Below, one piece after another: positions 54,414 to 64,000 of a stretch of DNA of 64,000 bases. The first letter of the stretch is position 1. Every line of letters begins with the position of its first letter. Below the pieces are notes generated by a model that was given only the letters and a program-made list of their open reading frames with translations, ran no database searches and was not told the DNA's origin. The stretch is taken from the NCBI GenBank assembly GCA_937981555.1, contig CALJOK010000057.1:62001-126000 (forward strand), written 5' to 3'. Source of the DNA: an uncultured Saprospiraceae bacterium (GTDB lineage Bacteria; Bacteroidota; Bacteroidia; Chitinophagales; Saprospiraceae). Both the position numbers and the translations under genes were made by a program.

Positions 54414-55514
54414 TTAAAAAGAGCAGATCACACCAATCCATTTTTCATACCATGGATATATCAAAATGTCTTTGATTTTTTGAAAATCCTCACATGCTAA
54501 GTCGTTATTCTTTAAATTTAAATGCATGATTCCTCTAAAGTATAACCACTCCGTATTGTTTGGCGAATCTTCAATAGCTTGATCCATGATGGCAATTCCT
54601 TCTGTTGATTTTCCTTCGTCATGCATTGTAACAGCTTTTTCCACCTTAATTAAATTGGCTTCATATTCGTTAACTTTCGTTTTGCAACCAGCTGAAGTTG
54701 GACGGAATTCTACTCTAATAGGATAGACACTAGTAACTTGTTTTCCTTCGTAAGTGGCTTGCTTCCATTTACCTTCAGTTTTAGGCACTAACTTGATTAC
54801 TTCAAATAAAAAATCAGTTCCTAAATTACTATAATCAATTGTTTCTAAAAGCTGAACTGATCCATCTTTCTTAACAATCAAATCACTTTTTAAACTTCCG
54901 ATTAGGCAGCTGTCTAAACCACTCGCAGGGTATATTGTTTCAGTTGCTAAAAATATATTTAAAGCATCTTCTCCACCTTTGAATTCGATGCCAGTTTCAA
55001 GTTCTAAATAAATAGAATCACTTTGATAAATTGTATATGGTGGGGGAGGAGTGTACTCTTCAATTTTGAATTTCACAGGTAGCGTATATTGAACACTTAC
55101 CTGTTGTCCATCTTTTATACCGGGCTTCCAGATTACATTTCTCTCTTGCATCAATTTAAGCGCACGGAGTGCTTCTTCACCACAGCCATCACCGATATCT
55201 TTCAATATTTTTGGATCACTTACTTGGCCATTTTTTGTCACGACAAAACTAAGGACAACTCTTCCTTCTGTTCCATGTGCGCGTGCTGAGTCAGGATAGA
55301 CAATCGTCGAATAAATAAAACTAAGCATGCTTTTTTCAGCACATTTGTATCTCTCCTCGAGTGTCATGATACCTACTTCGCAACCAGGAAAACGAGGCAT
55401 CTCTTCTACTACTTTATAAATTTTTTCGTCTGGTAGATTTCCATTATCCTGCGCAAAAATATTTTGTGAAGATATAAGCGATAGCGTTATAAAAACTAAT
55501 AAAATGAATCTCAT
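54414..55514 (-). CDS. TonB C-terminal-domain protein with TPR end
   Basis: This 366-residue secreted protein has a signal peptide (ISSQNIFAQ) and no membrane anchor. The first domain, with VYPDSARAHGTEGRVVLSFVV and VIWKPGIKDGQQVSVQYTLPVKF, is a typical TonB C-terminal fold. A second copy ends in GKWKQATYEGKQVTSVYPIRVEF. The last 90 residues form a TPR-like helical pair (AIMDQAIEDSPNNTEWLYFRGIMHLNLKNNDLACEDF). Lack of an anchor means it does not act as a true energy transducer. It may be a periplasmic binding protein. Confidence 0.78.
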   Translation of the reverse strand: MRFILLVFITLSLISSQNIFAQDNGNLPDEKIYKVVEEMPRFPGCEVGIMTLEERYKCAEKSMLSFIYSTIVYPDSARAHGTEGRVVLSFVVTKNGQVSDPKILKDIGDGCGEEALRALKLMQERNVIWKPGIKDGQQVSVQYTLPVKFKIEEYTPPPPYTIYQSDSIYLELETGIEFKGGEDALNIFLATETIYPASGLDSCLIGSLKSDLIVKKDGSVQLLETIDYSNLGTDFLFEVIKLVPKTEGKWKQATYEGKQVTSVYPIRVEFRPTSAGCKTKVNEYEANLIKVEKAVTMHDEGKSTEGIAIMDQAIEDSPNNTEWLYFRGIMHLNLKNNDLACEDFQKIKDILIYPWYEKWIGVICSF

Positions 55515-55602
55515 GTTTTTGTACTGTTTGATTTTTTCTGAAAATATGTTTGTAATAATAAACGATGAGTAACTATAATTCGTGATTTTTTATTTGAAAA
55601 AA

Positions 55603-57045
55603 TTAATTTGGCTGTTTTAATTTTTCTATTCCTTCCCTTAAAACTTGAAGACACAAGTCAACAGTTTTTAAATGAGTTCGGAATGCTAAGATGGCAATTC
55701 GTAACCAGTATTTTCCTTCAATCGTAGTCGAGGATAAAAAGACTCGTCCATCGTGTTGAACGTGTTGAATTAATTTTTTATTAAAATCATTGGCATCTCC
55801 TTCGTTTGGAACGTAGCGATAAATCATTACTGACAACTCTGGAAATGGACCTACTTCACAACCTAGTTTTTGAATTTCATGGTAAAAATACTGAGTTAAC
55901 ATTAATTTTTCATCTAAAGCAGATTTAAAAGGAGCAAGTCCAAAAAGTTGAAGAGGTAACCATAATCTCAAACCTCTAAAATGTTTGGTCAATTCAGGCG
56001 ACAAATCTGCAGGAGAAAGTTCTGCCGTATCATTCAACGCATCTTGCATATAGTTTGCTTGATATTGATGAGCATCCTGTTGGGCTTTAACATTTTTTAT
56101 TAACACAGCTCCTAAACCATAAGAAAGAAATAAACCTTTATGTGGATCAATAACTAAAGAATCGGACCGTTCGATTCCTTTCATTTTCTCTCTGCCTTGT
56201 TCCGTCAACATAAAGAATCCTCCGTAAGCACCATCAACATGAAATCATAAATTGAATTCTTCAGCAATGTCTGCTAAGTCATTTAATGGATCAACTGCGC
56301 CAACATCTGTCGTCCCCGCTGAACCAATTAAAAGGAATGGTTTTTTGCCATCGGCTAAATCCTTTTGGATTTGTTTGCGCAAAGCATTTAAATCCATTTT
56401 GAAATTTTCATCGACAGGAATATATGTCGTTTGAGCTTGGTTGAGTCCTGCAATTCTAATTGCTTTTTGTACACAATGATGAACTTGACTAGTCAAGTAG
56501 ATGACCGATTTTGGAATTATTTGAGGTTCTATTTTTTTAAAATCTCTCGCTGTGACAATAGCAATTAAATTTCCAATTGAGCCTCCTGATGCTAAATTTC
56601 CAGAGGCAGTTTCAGGGTATCCCATTACTGAACACATCCATCGAATCAACATGTTCTCAATTCGAACAGCACCTGGTCCTCCGAAGTAAATTCCAGCATA
56701 TCGATTTGTCACCGCTGCTAAATAATCGCCAAGTGCAGTTGGAAAAATTCCTCCTCCAGGGATATAACCAAGATGGCCACCTGAGGCAGGATTAAGCCCA
56801 ATATTGTCGACATTTTTTTCCAAAATATTTAGTGCGTCTTCGATCGGAATGGGTTGGTCAGAGATCGGATAATTTAATAAATCTTTTCCTCCATCTTCTG
56901 TGGGGATATAAGTTTTGGAGTTTGATAAATCATCAATAAACTTAAATGCATACTGTTCCACTTTTCTTTGCCAAAGAAGCCGGTCTTCGTCATTAGGTTC
57001 AAGTAGAAGAGATTCTTTTTCGAGTTCCTTTATTTTTTCAATCAT
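55603..57045 (-). pseudogene. PLP-dependent decarboxylase interrupted by an in-frame TGA
   Basis: Two reading frames in the same phase (57045-56245 and 56211-55603) together encode a group II pyridoxal-phosphate decarboxylase of about 480 residues. They are split by TGA at 56245-56247. The junction reads EEFNL-stop-FHVDGAYGGF, and the family usually has Trp at the stop (NLWFHVDGAYGG), so a TGG to TGA change explains it. Landmarks are GGHLGYIPGGG, ASGGSIGNLIAI, VHHCVQKAIRIAG, and the PLP Lys in VIDPHKGLFLSYG in the second part. The first part alone lacks that Lys, so neither half should be active. Related enzymes act on tyrosine, tryptophan, glutamate or diaminobutyrate. Confidence 0.85.
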
Positions 57046-57090
57046 ATTTCAAAACTAAAATTTTCTGAGGAAAATGCATGTTTTTGAAAA

Positions 57091-57131
57091 AAGAAAATCC
57101 CGAATTTTTATAATTTAAAAATTCGGGATTT
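57091..57131 (-). terminator. Terminator of the FG-GAP lipoprotein gene
   Basis: AAATCCCGAATTTTTA pairs with TAAAAATTCGGGATTT around a four- to five-base AT loop. On the minus strand it is followed by TTCTTTTTTC. It separates this gene from the decarboxylase pseudogene. Confidence 0.88.
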
Positions 57132-57155
57132 CTAGATTTAGTACTTTGTAATGTT

Positions 57156-60100
57156 TTATTTTAAAATACTAAATACCTGCACATTATCATTATTATTAGA
57201 AACCAAAATGGATTTTCCTAATTTTGGATTATTGATTAATTGTAAATCTTTCGTGTCTTTATTGGAGAAAAAACCGCTTTGCTCAACAGACTGAGGATCG
57301 AAAGTTGCATCTCCGTTCCCTAATAAAAGTAGACCAACACCAGCATCATTTCGAGGCGTTTCAACTTCAGAAACGAACAAGTTTCCAGCTAGTAAAATGT
57401 CCAAATTTTTATCATTATTAAAGTCCTCGATAACAAAAGAATTCGTTGAAGAGATCTGAGCATTAGCTGGTAATTTTTTTAATTCAAATTGACCAGAACC
57501 ATTGTTGATCATAATGCAAGTTGCAAAATTTGTTGCTTGCAAATGATAAGAGTTTTGAAGTGCTTCTCCATAAATATCATCAACAGTTGCCACAGCATAG
57601 CTTCTATAAGTTGGAAATTTTTCTTGGATGGAAGGTACTTGTTGAGATGAACATTCTCGACCTCGAACAGGGTAGGCTATCCCTGTTTTTTTATCTTCAT
57701 AACTCAATACAATATCCAAATTTCCAGAGTTGTCAAAGTCACCTGAATAGATATGGAAAGGAGATTCTTTACTTGCTTTGTATTTGTAATTTAGTCCAAG
57801 GTTACCTACCACAAAATCTATATCACCATCATTGTCAAAATCACCTTTGGCAATTGAATTCCACCAACCAGTTTCAGCACTTATATTATCAGGAGTAATG
57901 TCCACCAAATTCGATTTTGTGTTTTTGAAAATACGTACACTCATCCATTCACCAACTACGATTAGGTCATCGATTTTGTCACCATCCACATCTTCTAAAA
58001 TGGCATCTGTAACCAATCCTATACTTGATAATTCAGGAGCATACTCTGCTGTTTTATCTAGGAATTTTCCATCTTGCTGAATTAGAATATAGCTATTGGA
58101 AGGGACTGGATAATTTCCTGGTTTCATTCTTCCACCAACAAAAAGATCAGGTTGACCATCTCCATTAAAGTCGGAGGAGACAACTGTTGAACCACTCGCA
58201 ATCATACTCGGAAGAGCATTGTTAGATTTTGAAAATTTTCCTTTTCCTTGATTGATGTAAAGACGATCTTGAAGATTTTTTGAGTTTGGTTCAAATTCAT
58301 TTCCACCGCTTACCACATATAAATCTTGGTCACCATCTTTGTCAAAATCAAAAAATAAACATCCCATATCTTCCGCTGCTTTATCAGATCCCCAAGGTTG
58401 AGTAGTTGCAGATTTGAAAGTTCCATCTTGATTTTGAAGATATAAGTTACCACTAGAATTAGCTGCACCGCCGATGAAAAAATCATCTAATTGATCACCA
58501 TTAACATCAGCTGTTGCAATGAATGGGCCATGCTGTGAATTTTTATGAGGTAACAAAATCTCTTTAATAAAGTCATCATAAACGTTCTCTTGATGTTTGT
58601 GTGAAAGCTTGGTTTGATTGGTGTTGTCTGCAAAATAAATCCCTTTAGATTTTGGATACCAATGCTTGTCTTTTGCTTGACTTCGATCTATTACTAATTT
58701 TTGATTAGCAGTAACATCAGTCAATCTTTGTTTAGAATTATCGAGCCAAATAACAACTACACTATCCACTTTTGTATTTTGTCCTAAGCCAAAATGTAAA
58801 ATATTATCAACTGCAGATTGGTAACCTCTAGTCAGCGTTAACTCTTGATATTGCATTTCCCCTCCAGCATAAATATTCACTTTAGCATTCAACCCCATTG
58901 GATTTTTTTTGATCCCTTTAAGTTGAATTTGGAGGTAATTATTTCCTTTTTGGTTTTGATGGTTTTCATATAAAAAAACAGGATCGTTGAGGTTGTTGAT
59001 GATAATATCTAAGTCTCCATCGTTATCCAAATCAGAGTAAGCAGCTCCATTTGAAAAAGTCAATTCACTTAATCCCCAATCTTCCGTGGTGTTTTTAAAA
59101 TGTAAATCGCCTTCATTTTTATAGATGAAGTTTTGTAATTTTTGAGAAGGTAATTTACTTAACCATTCCTCTCGTTGTTGGTTATTAAATTTTCCTTTTA
59201 ATTCTCTTTTCTTAGCTTTCAATGCATTGTTAAAATCATTGTCCATCACATCATTCATGTAGCCATTTGTGATAAACATATCTTTCAAACCATCATTATC
59301 AAAATCTGCCAAAAGAGTAGCCCAACTCCAATCAGTTTTATTCACCCCTGCTAGTTGAGCGATCTCACTAAAATTATTATTTCCATGATTTAACTGAAGT
59401 GTATTAATCATGTATTGATATTGAAACCCATAGTTGTCATGCATATTGTAAAACTTCTTTGGATTCATAGAAGCCATCAAAGTTTTAGATCTAAGTTGAT
59501 CAGGAGGAGTCATGTCCATCACACTAATTTCAGGATGTCCATCATTATTTATATCTGCAATATCAACTCCCATTCCATAATAAGAAATATGTTTTGTGGC
59601 CTGATTAATTACATTTTCAAATTTGCCTCCCCGTTTATTTTTAAATAAATAATCAGGAGTGTCGTAATCGCTTGTTGCATAAAGATCCACCCAACTATCA
59701 TTGTTATAATCTGCAGCAACTACTCCAAGACCAAAAGCATGGTGAAGCAATCCAGCCTCATCTGTAACTTTTGAAAAAATACCTTTATTGTTTTTATACA
59801 TATTTCCAGAAACGTCTGCGACAAATTTTTTGTCCAAATTCATTTCCGTATAACTTTTTAGAGTAGCATTGAAAATAAAAGAATGATTTAAAACATATAA
59901 GTCTAAATCGCCATCTTTGTCATAATCAAAAAATGTAGCTTGAGTTGAAAAACCAGGATCATTAATTCCATATTTACCAGCTTGCTCTGTAAATGTCAAA
60001 TCTCCATTGTTGACAAAAAGGAAATTTTGTTTTTCAGTTTTACCTTTAAATGGACCAGATTTACAAACATAAATATCTAACCAACCATCATTGTTAATAT

Positions 60101-60512
60101 CAACAGTTGTAACTCCTGATGACCACGTTTTTTGTTTTGGATTTTTGTCGGTAAGAATTTTTGAGCTTTCGGAAATATCTTCAAATTTCAGTTTTCCTTT
60201 ATTTAAATATAATTTATCAGCTACTTGATTTCCTGTAAAATACAAATCTTGTAACCCATCATTATTAAAATCACCTACAGCAACTCCACCGCCATTCAAG
60301 TAGTAGTTATACCGTAATACATTGAGTTCTCCAGATTGCTTGAGTGTATTTTCAAATGTTAAACCAGAGGAGCTTGGTTTTTTTAAGGAAAAAAGAGATC
60401 CTGTATAGTTGCTGTCTTCAGAGGAGTTTGAATCTGAACTGCAGGAAATAAAAAATAAGGAAAGGATAATTCCCAATATGAAAAGGGAAAATATTTGAAT
60501 ATTATTTTTCAT
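57156..60512 (-). CDS. FG-GAP/VCBS-repeat lipoprotein with ASPIC/UnbV domain
   Basis: This 1118-residue predicted lipoprotein (LFFISC lipobox) has many integrin-like Ca-binding repeats of the form GDFNNDGLQDLYFTGN, DINNDGWLDIYV and DYDKDGDLDLYV. An ASPIC/UnbV domain sits in the middle: NYLQIQLKGIKKNPMGLNAK, then LTLTRGYQSAVDNILHFGLG and VVVIWLDNSKQ. The repeats should fold as one or two seven-bladed propellers and bind calcium. Relatives are CRTAC1-like proteins, often exported to the surface by SusC/D-rich Bacteroidota. A carbohydrate or protein binding role is likely, but no enzyme site is visible. Confidence 0.9.
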   Translation of the reverse strand: MKNNIQIFSLFILGIILSLFFISCSSDSNSSEDSNYTGSLFSLKKPSSSGLTFENTLKQSGELNVLRYNYYLNGGGVAVGDFNNDGLQDLYFTGNQVADKLYLNKGKLKFEDISESSKILTDKNPKQKTWSSGVTTVDINNDGWLDIYVCKSGPFKGKTEKQNFLFVNNGDLTFTEQAGKYGINDPGFSTQATFFDYDKDGDLDLYVLNHSFIFNATLKSYTEMNLDKKFVADVSGNMYKNNKGIFSKVTDEAGLLHHAFGLGVVAADYNNDSWVDLYATSDYDTPDYLFKNKRGGKFENVINQATKHISYYGMGVDIADINNDGHPEISVMDMTPPDQLRSKTLMASMNPKKFYNMHDNYGFQYQYMINTLQLNHGNNNFSEIAQLAGVNKTDWSWATLLADFDNDGLKDMFITNGYMNDVMDNDFNNALKAKKRELKGKFNNQQREEWLSKLPSQKLQNFIYKNEGDLHFKNTTEDWGLSELTFSNGAAYSDLDNDGDLDIIINNLNDPVFLYENHQNQKGNNYLQIQLKGIKKNPMGLNAKVNIYAGGEMQYQELTLTRGYQSAVDNILHFGLGQNTKVDSVVVIWLDNSKQRLTDVTANQKLVIDRSQAKDKHWYPKSKGIYFADNTNQTKLSHKHQENVYDDFIKEILLPHKNSQHGPFIATADVNGDQLDDFFIGGAANSSGNLYLQNQDGTFKSATTQPWGSDKAAEDMGCLFFDFDKDGDQDLYVVSGGNEFEPNSKNLQDRLYINQGKGKFSKSNNALPSMIASGSTVVSSDFNGDGQPDLFVGGRMKPGNYPVPSNSYILIQQDGKFLDKTAEYAPELSSIGLVTDAILEDVDGDKIDDLIVVGEWMSVRIFKNTKSNLVDITPDNISAETGWWNSIAKGDFDNDGDIDFVVGNLGLNYKYKASKESPFHIYSGDFDNSGNLDIVLSYEDKKTGIAYPVRGRECSSQQVPSIQEKFPTYRSYAVATVDDIYGEALQNSYHLQATNFATCIMINNGSGQFELKKLPANAQISSTNSFVIEDFNNDKNLDILLAGNLFVSEVETPRNDAGVGLLLLGNGDATFDPQSVEQSGFFSNKDTKDLQLINNPKLGKSILVSNNNDNVQVFSILK

Positions 60513-60730
60513 GAGATTAATTTATCAGCAAGTAATTAATGTTGCAAAATTAGAAATAATTTAATAATAAACCTTGCTGTTATTTAAAAACTGAACAAGA
60601 ATTGTTTTAGACCTTTTTTTGGGTCATATGATTTGGAGAGGCTCAACTCTTTGTTTCTATTGAAAATTACTGAATAGTAGAATATTTAGGAGAAAAAAGC
60701 AAAGAAGGTATTGATCTTCGAGTGTGATCT

Positions 60731-60760
60731 AAAAGCTTTAATTTTTGAATTAAAGCTTTT
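60731..60760. terminator. Stem-loop with flanking T run
   Basis: AAAAGCTTTAAT pairs perfectly with ATTAAAGCTTTT around TTTTGA. No gene ends upstream on the plus strand, so it may end an unannotated short transcript. Confidence 0.45.
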
Positions 60761-61145
60761 TAAATGTGGATAGATTATTAAAAGAAAACCTAGGAAGGTG
60801 CAGCCCCTAGGGAATCAAAATGTTAGTAAATAAATATATTTTATAATTAATTGATAACCAATAGATTATGTTACGTTTTTAATTTCTTTCAATTTTTAGT
60901 TGAGAAAAGGATAAGAAATATGAATAAGAACTCTATCTTCGTAAAATATATCTTTGTCATGTAATTATTTCATTGAAGATATTAAAAATAAACAAATTTA
61001 AAATTTACGTATTTTTAGGTAATGAATTTGAGAGAATTTATTTTATATTTACAAATAAATTAATCATAAGAACATATTATCACTTCTATCAAGTCGTACT
61101 AAAACTTCACCTTACCCACTTACCGTTTTAACAAAATTTCAAAAA

Positions 61146-61166
61146 CTATAGAATTCTATTCTATAG
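61146..61166. repeat. 9-bp perfect inverted repeat upstream of the small secreted protein
   Basis: CTATAGAAT (61146-61154), a TCT spacer and ATTCTATAG (61158-61166) form a perfect inverted repeat, about 285 bases before the next ATG. It could be an operator. Confidence 0.5.
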
Positions 61167-61449
61167 AACCGTTTACTTCTACTTAAAGAAGTTTTTCCCA
61201 AACCGTTAATTAAGAATTTAACAATTATTTTTATAATTGATAGGAGACCTATCTTTTGTACTAAATAATGTCTAAAGACATGATTTTCTTAGGAGAATTA
61301 AGAGGCTAATTGGATTGTACATTTGTTAAATTTCTTACACTCACTTTCTTAAATATTCTGACCAGTTGTTGACCAAGTTGTCAAGAACTGGATATGTATA
61401 TCTATATATTTTACTTAAATTTTTCACTTACAAAAAAACATGATATCTC

Positions 61450-61827
61450 ATGAAAAAGACAATTCTAAAAGCAATGTTATTTTTTGCTTTTCTAACGGTT
61501 GGTCTGCAAAGTGTTTCTGCACAGTATGTTACTTCAGATGAAGCTACCATTCTATTGACTGCTGAAATTCAGGAAGCTACAGATTTAACTGCTGCTATGG
61601 CTCCAGCAAGTAAGGCCACTCAAGGTCCTTATCTGGATAAAAAGATCACTCTATTCACTTATGTAAAGGATCAAATAGCAGCTGGTGAAACAGTTGAAGA
61701 TTCTGTTAAGCAAGGAGCTGATCGATTTAATCACACAGTAAACTCATTTTCAAATGGGCCAACTTTTGGTAAAAATCCATATGTCACTCCTGTACATCAA
61801 GAAATCCTTGATTTATTAACTCTGTAA
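61450..61827 (+). CDS. Small secreted protein of unknown function
   Basis: This 125-residue protein has a signal peptide (MLFFAFLTVGLQSVSAQ) and a helical mature part with DEATILLTAEIQEATDLTAA and TLFTYVKDQIAAGETVEDSVKQG, ending in EILDLLTL. There is no sorting domain and no Cys in the mature part. It lies 52 bases before the giant HYR-domain gene. Both genes have the same TCTCATGAAAAA sequence at their starts, so they are probably co-transcribed. The function is unknown. Confidence 0.7.
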   Translation: MKKTILKAMLFFAFLTVGLQSVSAQYVTSDEATILLTAEIQEATDLTAAMAPASKATQGPYLDKKITLFTYVKDQIAAGETVEDSVKQGADRFNHTVNSFSNGPTFGKNPYVTPVHQEILDLLTL

Positions 61828-61879
61828 ACCAACTTATTAGATGGTTTCTTTTTTTATTAATTGAAAAGAAAAATTTCTC

Positions 61880-64000
61880 ATGAAAAAAATTCACTTAAAT
61901 TTATTATTCACATTTCTAGTATTACTAGTATGGCAATCTAATATCTCAGCGCAAGCTTGTAGTTTAGATTGTGGTACAGGAGTACTTACTGTAAGTTCTG
62001 AGGCAGGACTATGTGAAGCAAATGTAACAGTTGCTAATCCAGCATTAGTTGGAGCTTGTTCTTCTGTTACTACTGTATTCTTTGAAGGGTTTGATACACC
62101 TACTCAAAATGCAGAACCAACTGGTTGGTCTGTATTATTTGAAGATGATCCAACAGGAAATATGGGCGGAAATATTGGCCCAGGAGCTTGTGGTGGTAAC
62201 TTCTTTACATTCGGTTGTACTTCTACAGGTACATATACATTGGCTGCAGTAGATAACGCTAATTTTGCTGGAAACATCGCAAGTTTAGCTGATGATGATG
62301 CAGGTAGTGCAGCAGATGGTGTAGGTACTATTACAAGTCCTGTGATGGATTTATCTGCTCAAGCAGCTTGGTCTTCATTGAACTTCTCAGTTGATTATGG
62401 TTTTGATGCACTTGGTTCTGAATTTAGAATTGAGGCAACTTCAGATGGAACAAACTGGGATGTACTTTTAGCACAAACTACTGATGGAACAGGAAGCCCT
62501 GTTTTTGATTTTTTACCATATGCTACAGCAACTGCACAAGTAAGATTTGTACATGATGACCTTAACAACTCATTCGCATGGGGAGCAGGTTTTGATAATG
62601 TATTGGTTGAAGGTGTAGATCCAGCAGCGGCTCCAACAATCACTAATGATTTTAATGGAACTGAAGATGCAAGTGGTGTATACCCAGTTGGAACAACAAC
62701 TGTAACTTTCACAACTCAAGATGCTACAGGTGCAGATGTAACTTGTACTGTAGATGTAGTTGTTGAAGATAACGAAGCTCCAGTATTGGCTTGTCCAGGT
62801 GATCAAACTATTCACTTGGATCCAGGTGCTTGTGATCAAGTATTGAGTTATGATGTAAGTGCTACAGATAACTGCCCTATTTCAGGAGGGTCAGTATCTT
62901 TTACAATGAATAATGATATATCTTTAGCATCAGCGACTACAGGTCTTAACTGTGGAAATGGAACTTCAATAAGCTATTTGCAAGTATATGATTTACCTGC
63001 ATTAGGAGCTACAGCTGAATTATCAGTAACTAGCATAGATATCGTATTAGCAGGAAATGTTGCTGCAGGTGATGTAATTGCGAATATTTATAGTATTCCA
63101 GCATTACCAGGAACAAATGTTAATTTTAACTATTCTGACCTTACATTATTAGGGACTAATACTTTTAATTATACTCCAACATTTGCATTCTTTACTCCAA
63201 CGCTTGCATCTATTCCAGTTTCGGCAATTATTCCAACTGGAACTATTGTAGTATTGGAGATTGTTGCTACTAATGACCAATTAATTCCAGCGGTTAATAC
63301 TGCAGGAATGGCAACTGGTGGAGATTCTTATGTTGCTGGTTGTATTGGAGCTTTTGCAAATCCAACATCAATTGGTAATACAGGATTAGCAGGAATTGGA
63401 CAATACATGATGGCTTTAAATGCAGAATTACCTGCTGCTGAGCCAATCCAAACTGCAGGTATCGCAAGTGGGGAAGCATTCCCAATCGGAACAACTACAA
63501 ATACATATGAAATTACTGACATAGCAGGTAACACAGCTACTTGTACTTGGTCTGTAACAGTTGTAGAATTTGCACCTACTTCAAATGATATTACTTGTAA
63601 TTCATTAGTTCACGTTTCATTAGATGAAAACTGTGAAGCAACTGTAGGAGCTGACCAAATTTTGGAAGGTGATAACTACGGATGTTATGATAACTTTGAT
63701 GTAGTATTTGCTGGATCAGGTTTACCATTAGTGTTAGACGGTTCACATGTTGGTCAAACTATCGAAGTGATGGTTACTAATCCAGCAGGTGTACCTTGTT
63801 GGGGATATATCTTAGTAGAAGATAAATTGATTCCAGAATTGGTATGTACTGATATTGAAGTTACTTGCGCAGATCCTACTGCAGCAGGAAGTTCTTTTGA
63901 TGCAAGAATTGACTATGCATTTGCTTCTTTACCTTCTTCTGATAATAATACTGTAACTGAAACATTAGTTGTAGATGCAGGAACAACAGTACAAGACTTA
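61880..64000 (+). CDS. Giant HYR-domain secreted protein (5' part)
   Basis: ATG at 61880 opens a frame that stays open to the window end, so more than 700 residues are present and the gene is truncated. It starts with a signal peptide (LLFTFLVLLVWQSNISAQA) and a short Cys-rich part. A jelly-roll-like domain follows (FFEGFDTPTQNAEPTGW; DGVGTITSPVMDLS; FVHDDLNNSFAWGAGFDNV). HYR-type repeats come next, with VTCTVDVVVEDNEAPVLACP, YDVSATDNCPISGGS and ATCTWSVTVVEFAPTSNDITC. HYR domains are Ig-like adhesive modules, and such proteins in Saprospiraceae usually end in a T9SS domain, here outside the window. Codon use is noticeably richer in GTA and GCA than in neighbouring genes, as often seen for repetitive surface proteins. 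Confidence 0.85.
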   Translation, partial: MKKIHLNLLFTFLVLLVWQSNISAQACSLDCGTGVLTVSSEAGLCEANVTVANPALVGACSSVTTVFFEGFDTPTQNAEPTGWSVLFEDDPTGNMGGNIGPGACGGNFFTFGCTSTGTYTLAAVDNANFAGNIASLADDDAGSAADGVGTITSPVMDLSAQAAWSSLNFSVDYGFDALGSEFRIEATSDGTNWDVLLAQTTDGTGSPVFDFLPYATATAQVRFVHDDLNNSFAWGAGFDNVLVEGVDPAAAPTITNDFNGTEDASGVYPVGTTTVTFTTQDATGADVTCTVDVVVEDNEAPVLACPGDQTIHLDPGACDQVLSYDVSATDNCPISGGSVSFTMNNDISLASATTGLNCGNGTSISYLQVYDLPALGATAELSVTSIDIVLAGNVAAGDVIANIYSIPALPGTNVNFNYSDLTLLGTNTFNYTPTFAFFTPTLASIPVSAIIPTGTIVVLEIVATNDQLIPAVNTAGMATGGDSYVAGCIGAFANPTSIGNTGLAGIGQYMMALNAELPAAEPIQTAGIASGEAFPIGTTTNTYEITDIAGNTATCTWSVTVVEFAPTSNDITCNSLVHVSLDENCEATVGADQILEGDNYGCYDNFDVVFAGSGLPLVLDGSHVGQTIEVMVTNPAGVPCWGYILVEDKLIPELVCTDIEVTCADPTAAGSSFDARIDYAFASLPSSDNNTVTETLVVDAGTTVQDL

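Larger units (their letters stand above)
60513..61449. other. 937-base gene-free stretch with hairpins
   Basis: The stretch has no convincing reading frame. It carries a 12-bp stem (60731-60760), a 9-bp perfect inverted repeat (61146-61166), and a TACATTTG (61318-61325) that matches the -7 promoter consensus but has no TTG at the right distance. Promoters for both flanking genes must lie here. Confidence 0.5.

Noticed and set aside
55603-57045. Alternative genetic code with TGA read as Trp.
   Set aside because: Only one gene shows it, and neighbours use TGG for Trp and TGA as an ordinary stop.
61318-61325. TACATTTG as the promoter of the small secreted protein.
   Set aside because: It fits the -7 consensus but no TTG is found 19-20 bases upstream, and it lies 125 bases before the ATG.

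Overview
The window is an AT-rich piece of a Bacteroidota chromosome, most likely from the Saprospiraceae or a close relative. Three points support this. Several secreted proteins end in type IX secretion (T9SS) sorting domains (positions 2455, 9014, 45554, 49813). Lipoproteins and large ornamental surface proteins (HYR, PKD, FG-GAP, subtilisin-like, CotH) are very common. The best promoter-like site fits the Bacteroidota TTG-N20-TAnnTTTG pattern. I see no tRNA, rRNA, CRISPR array, insertion sequence or prophage gene.

Layout. 1-2215: end of the division cluster (ftsA 3' part, ftsZ). 2455-5170: a small T9SS protein, ApbE and a DnaQ-like exonuclease. 5297-8267: two MbnP-family copper-protein lipoproteins followed by an MbnH/MauG-type di-haem peroxidase. 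9014-12898: a large T9SS subtilase. 12899-14043: a gene-free region with four regularly spaced copies of a hairpin / invariant 24-base core / hairpin-plus-T-tract element, the most unusual feature in the window. 14044-16569: a secreted unknown, an M19 dipeptidase and a GNAT acetyltransferase. 16676-25628 (minus): a copper/silver efflux operon (HYC_CC_PP protein, CusA, CusC and CusB homologues, a BNR-propeller lipoprotein and a His-rich HMBD lipoprotein). 25715-32536 (minus): YaaA, an HD hydrolase and an unrecognised operon of two paralogous arrestin-like membrane proteins, a P-loop NTPase and a TPR protein, then a secreted unknown. 32973-38964: YheT-like hydrolase, LMW phosphatase, an SPFH/zinc-ribbon pair, a one-domain asparaginase, a small membrane protein and a nucleotidyltransferase whose start lies in a dispersed repeat. 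39061-42599: two CotH-kinase paralogues. 42682-45109 (minus): lipoprotein, ECF sigma factor and a membrane-anchored protein that looks like an anti-sigma/beta-barrel fusion. 45554-48874 (minus): a T9SS type B PKD protein and a CoA transferase. 49047-54316: sirtuin, T9SS BNR protein, GMC oxidoreductase and its subunit-3 partner. 54414-60512 (minus): a TonB-domain protein, a PLP decarboxylase broken by one in-frame TGA, and a large FG-GAP/UnbV lipoprotein. 61450-64000: a small secreted protein and the start of a giant HYR-domain protein that runs off the end.

Two copper themes recur. The MbnP/MbnH module could handle or sense copper at the outer surface, and the Cus-type operon exports it. Gaps between genes carry many strong inverted repeats, some clearly terminators and some belonging to dispersed palindromic families. 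All functions are assigned by reading motifs; no database search was possible.
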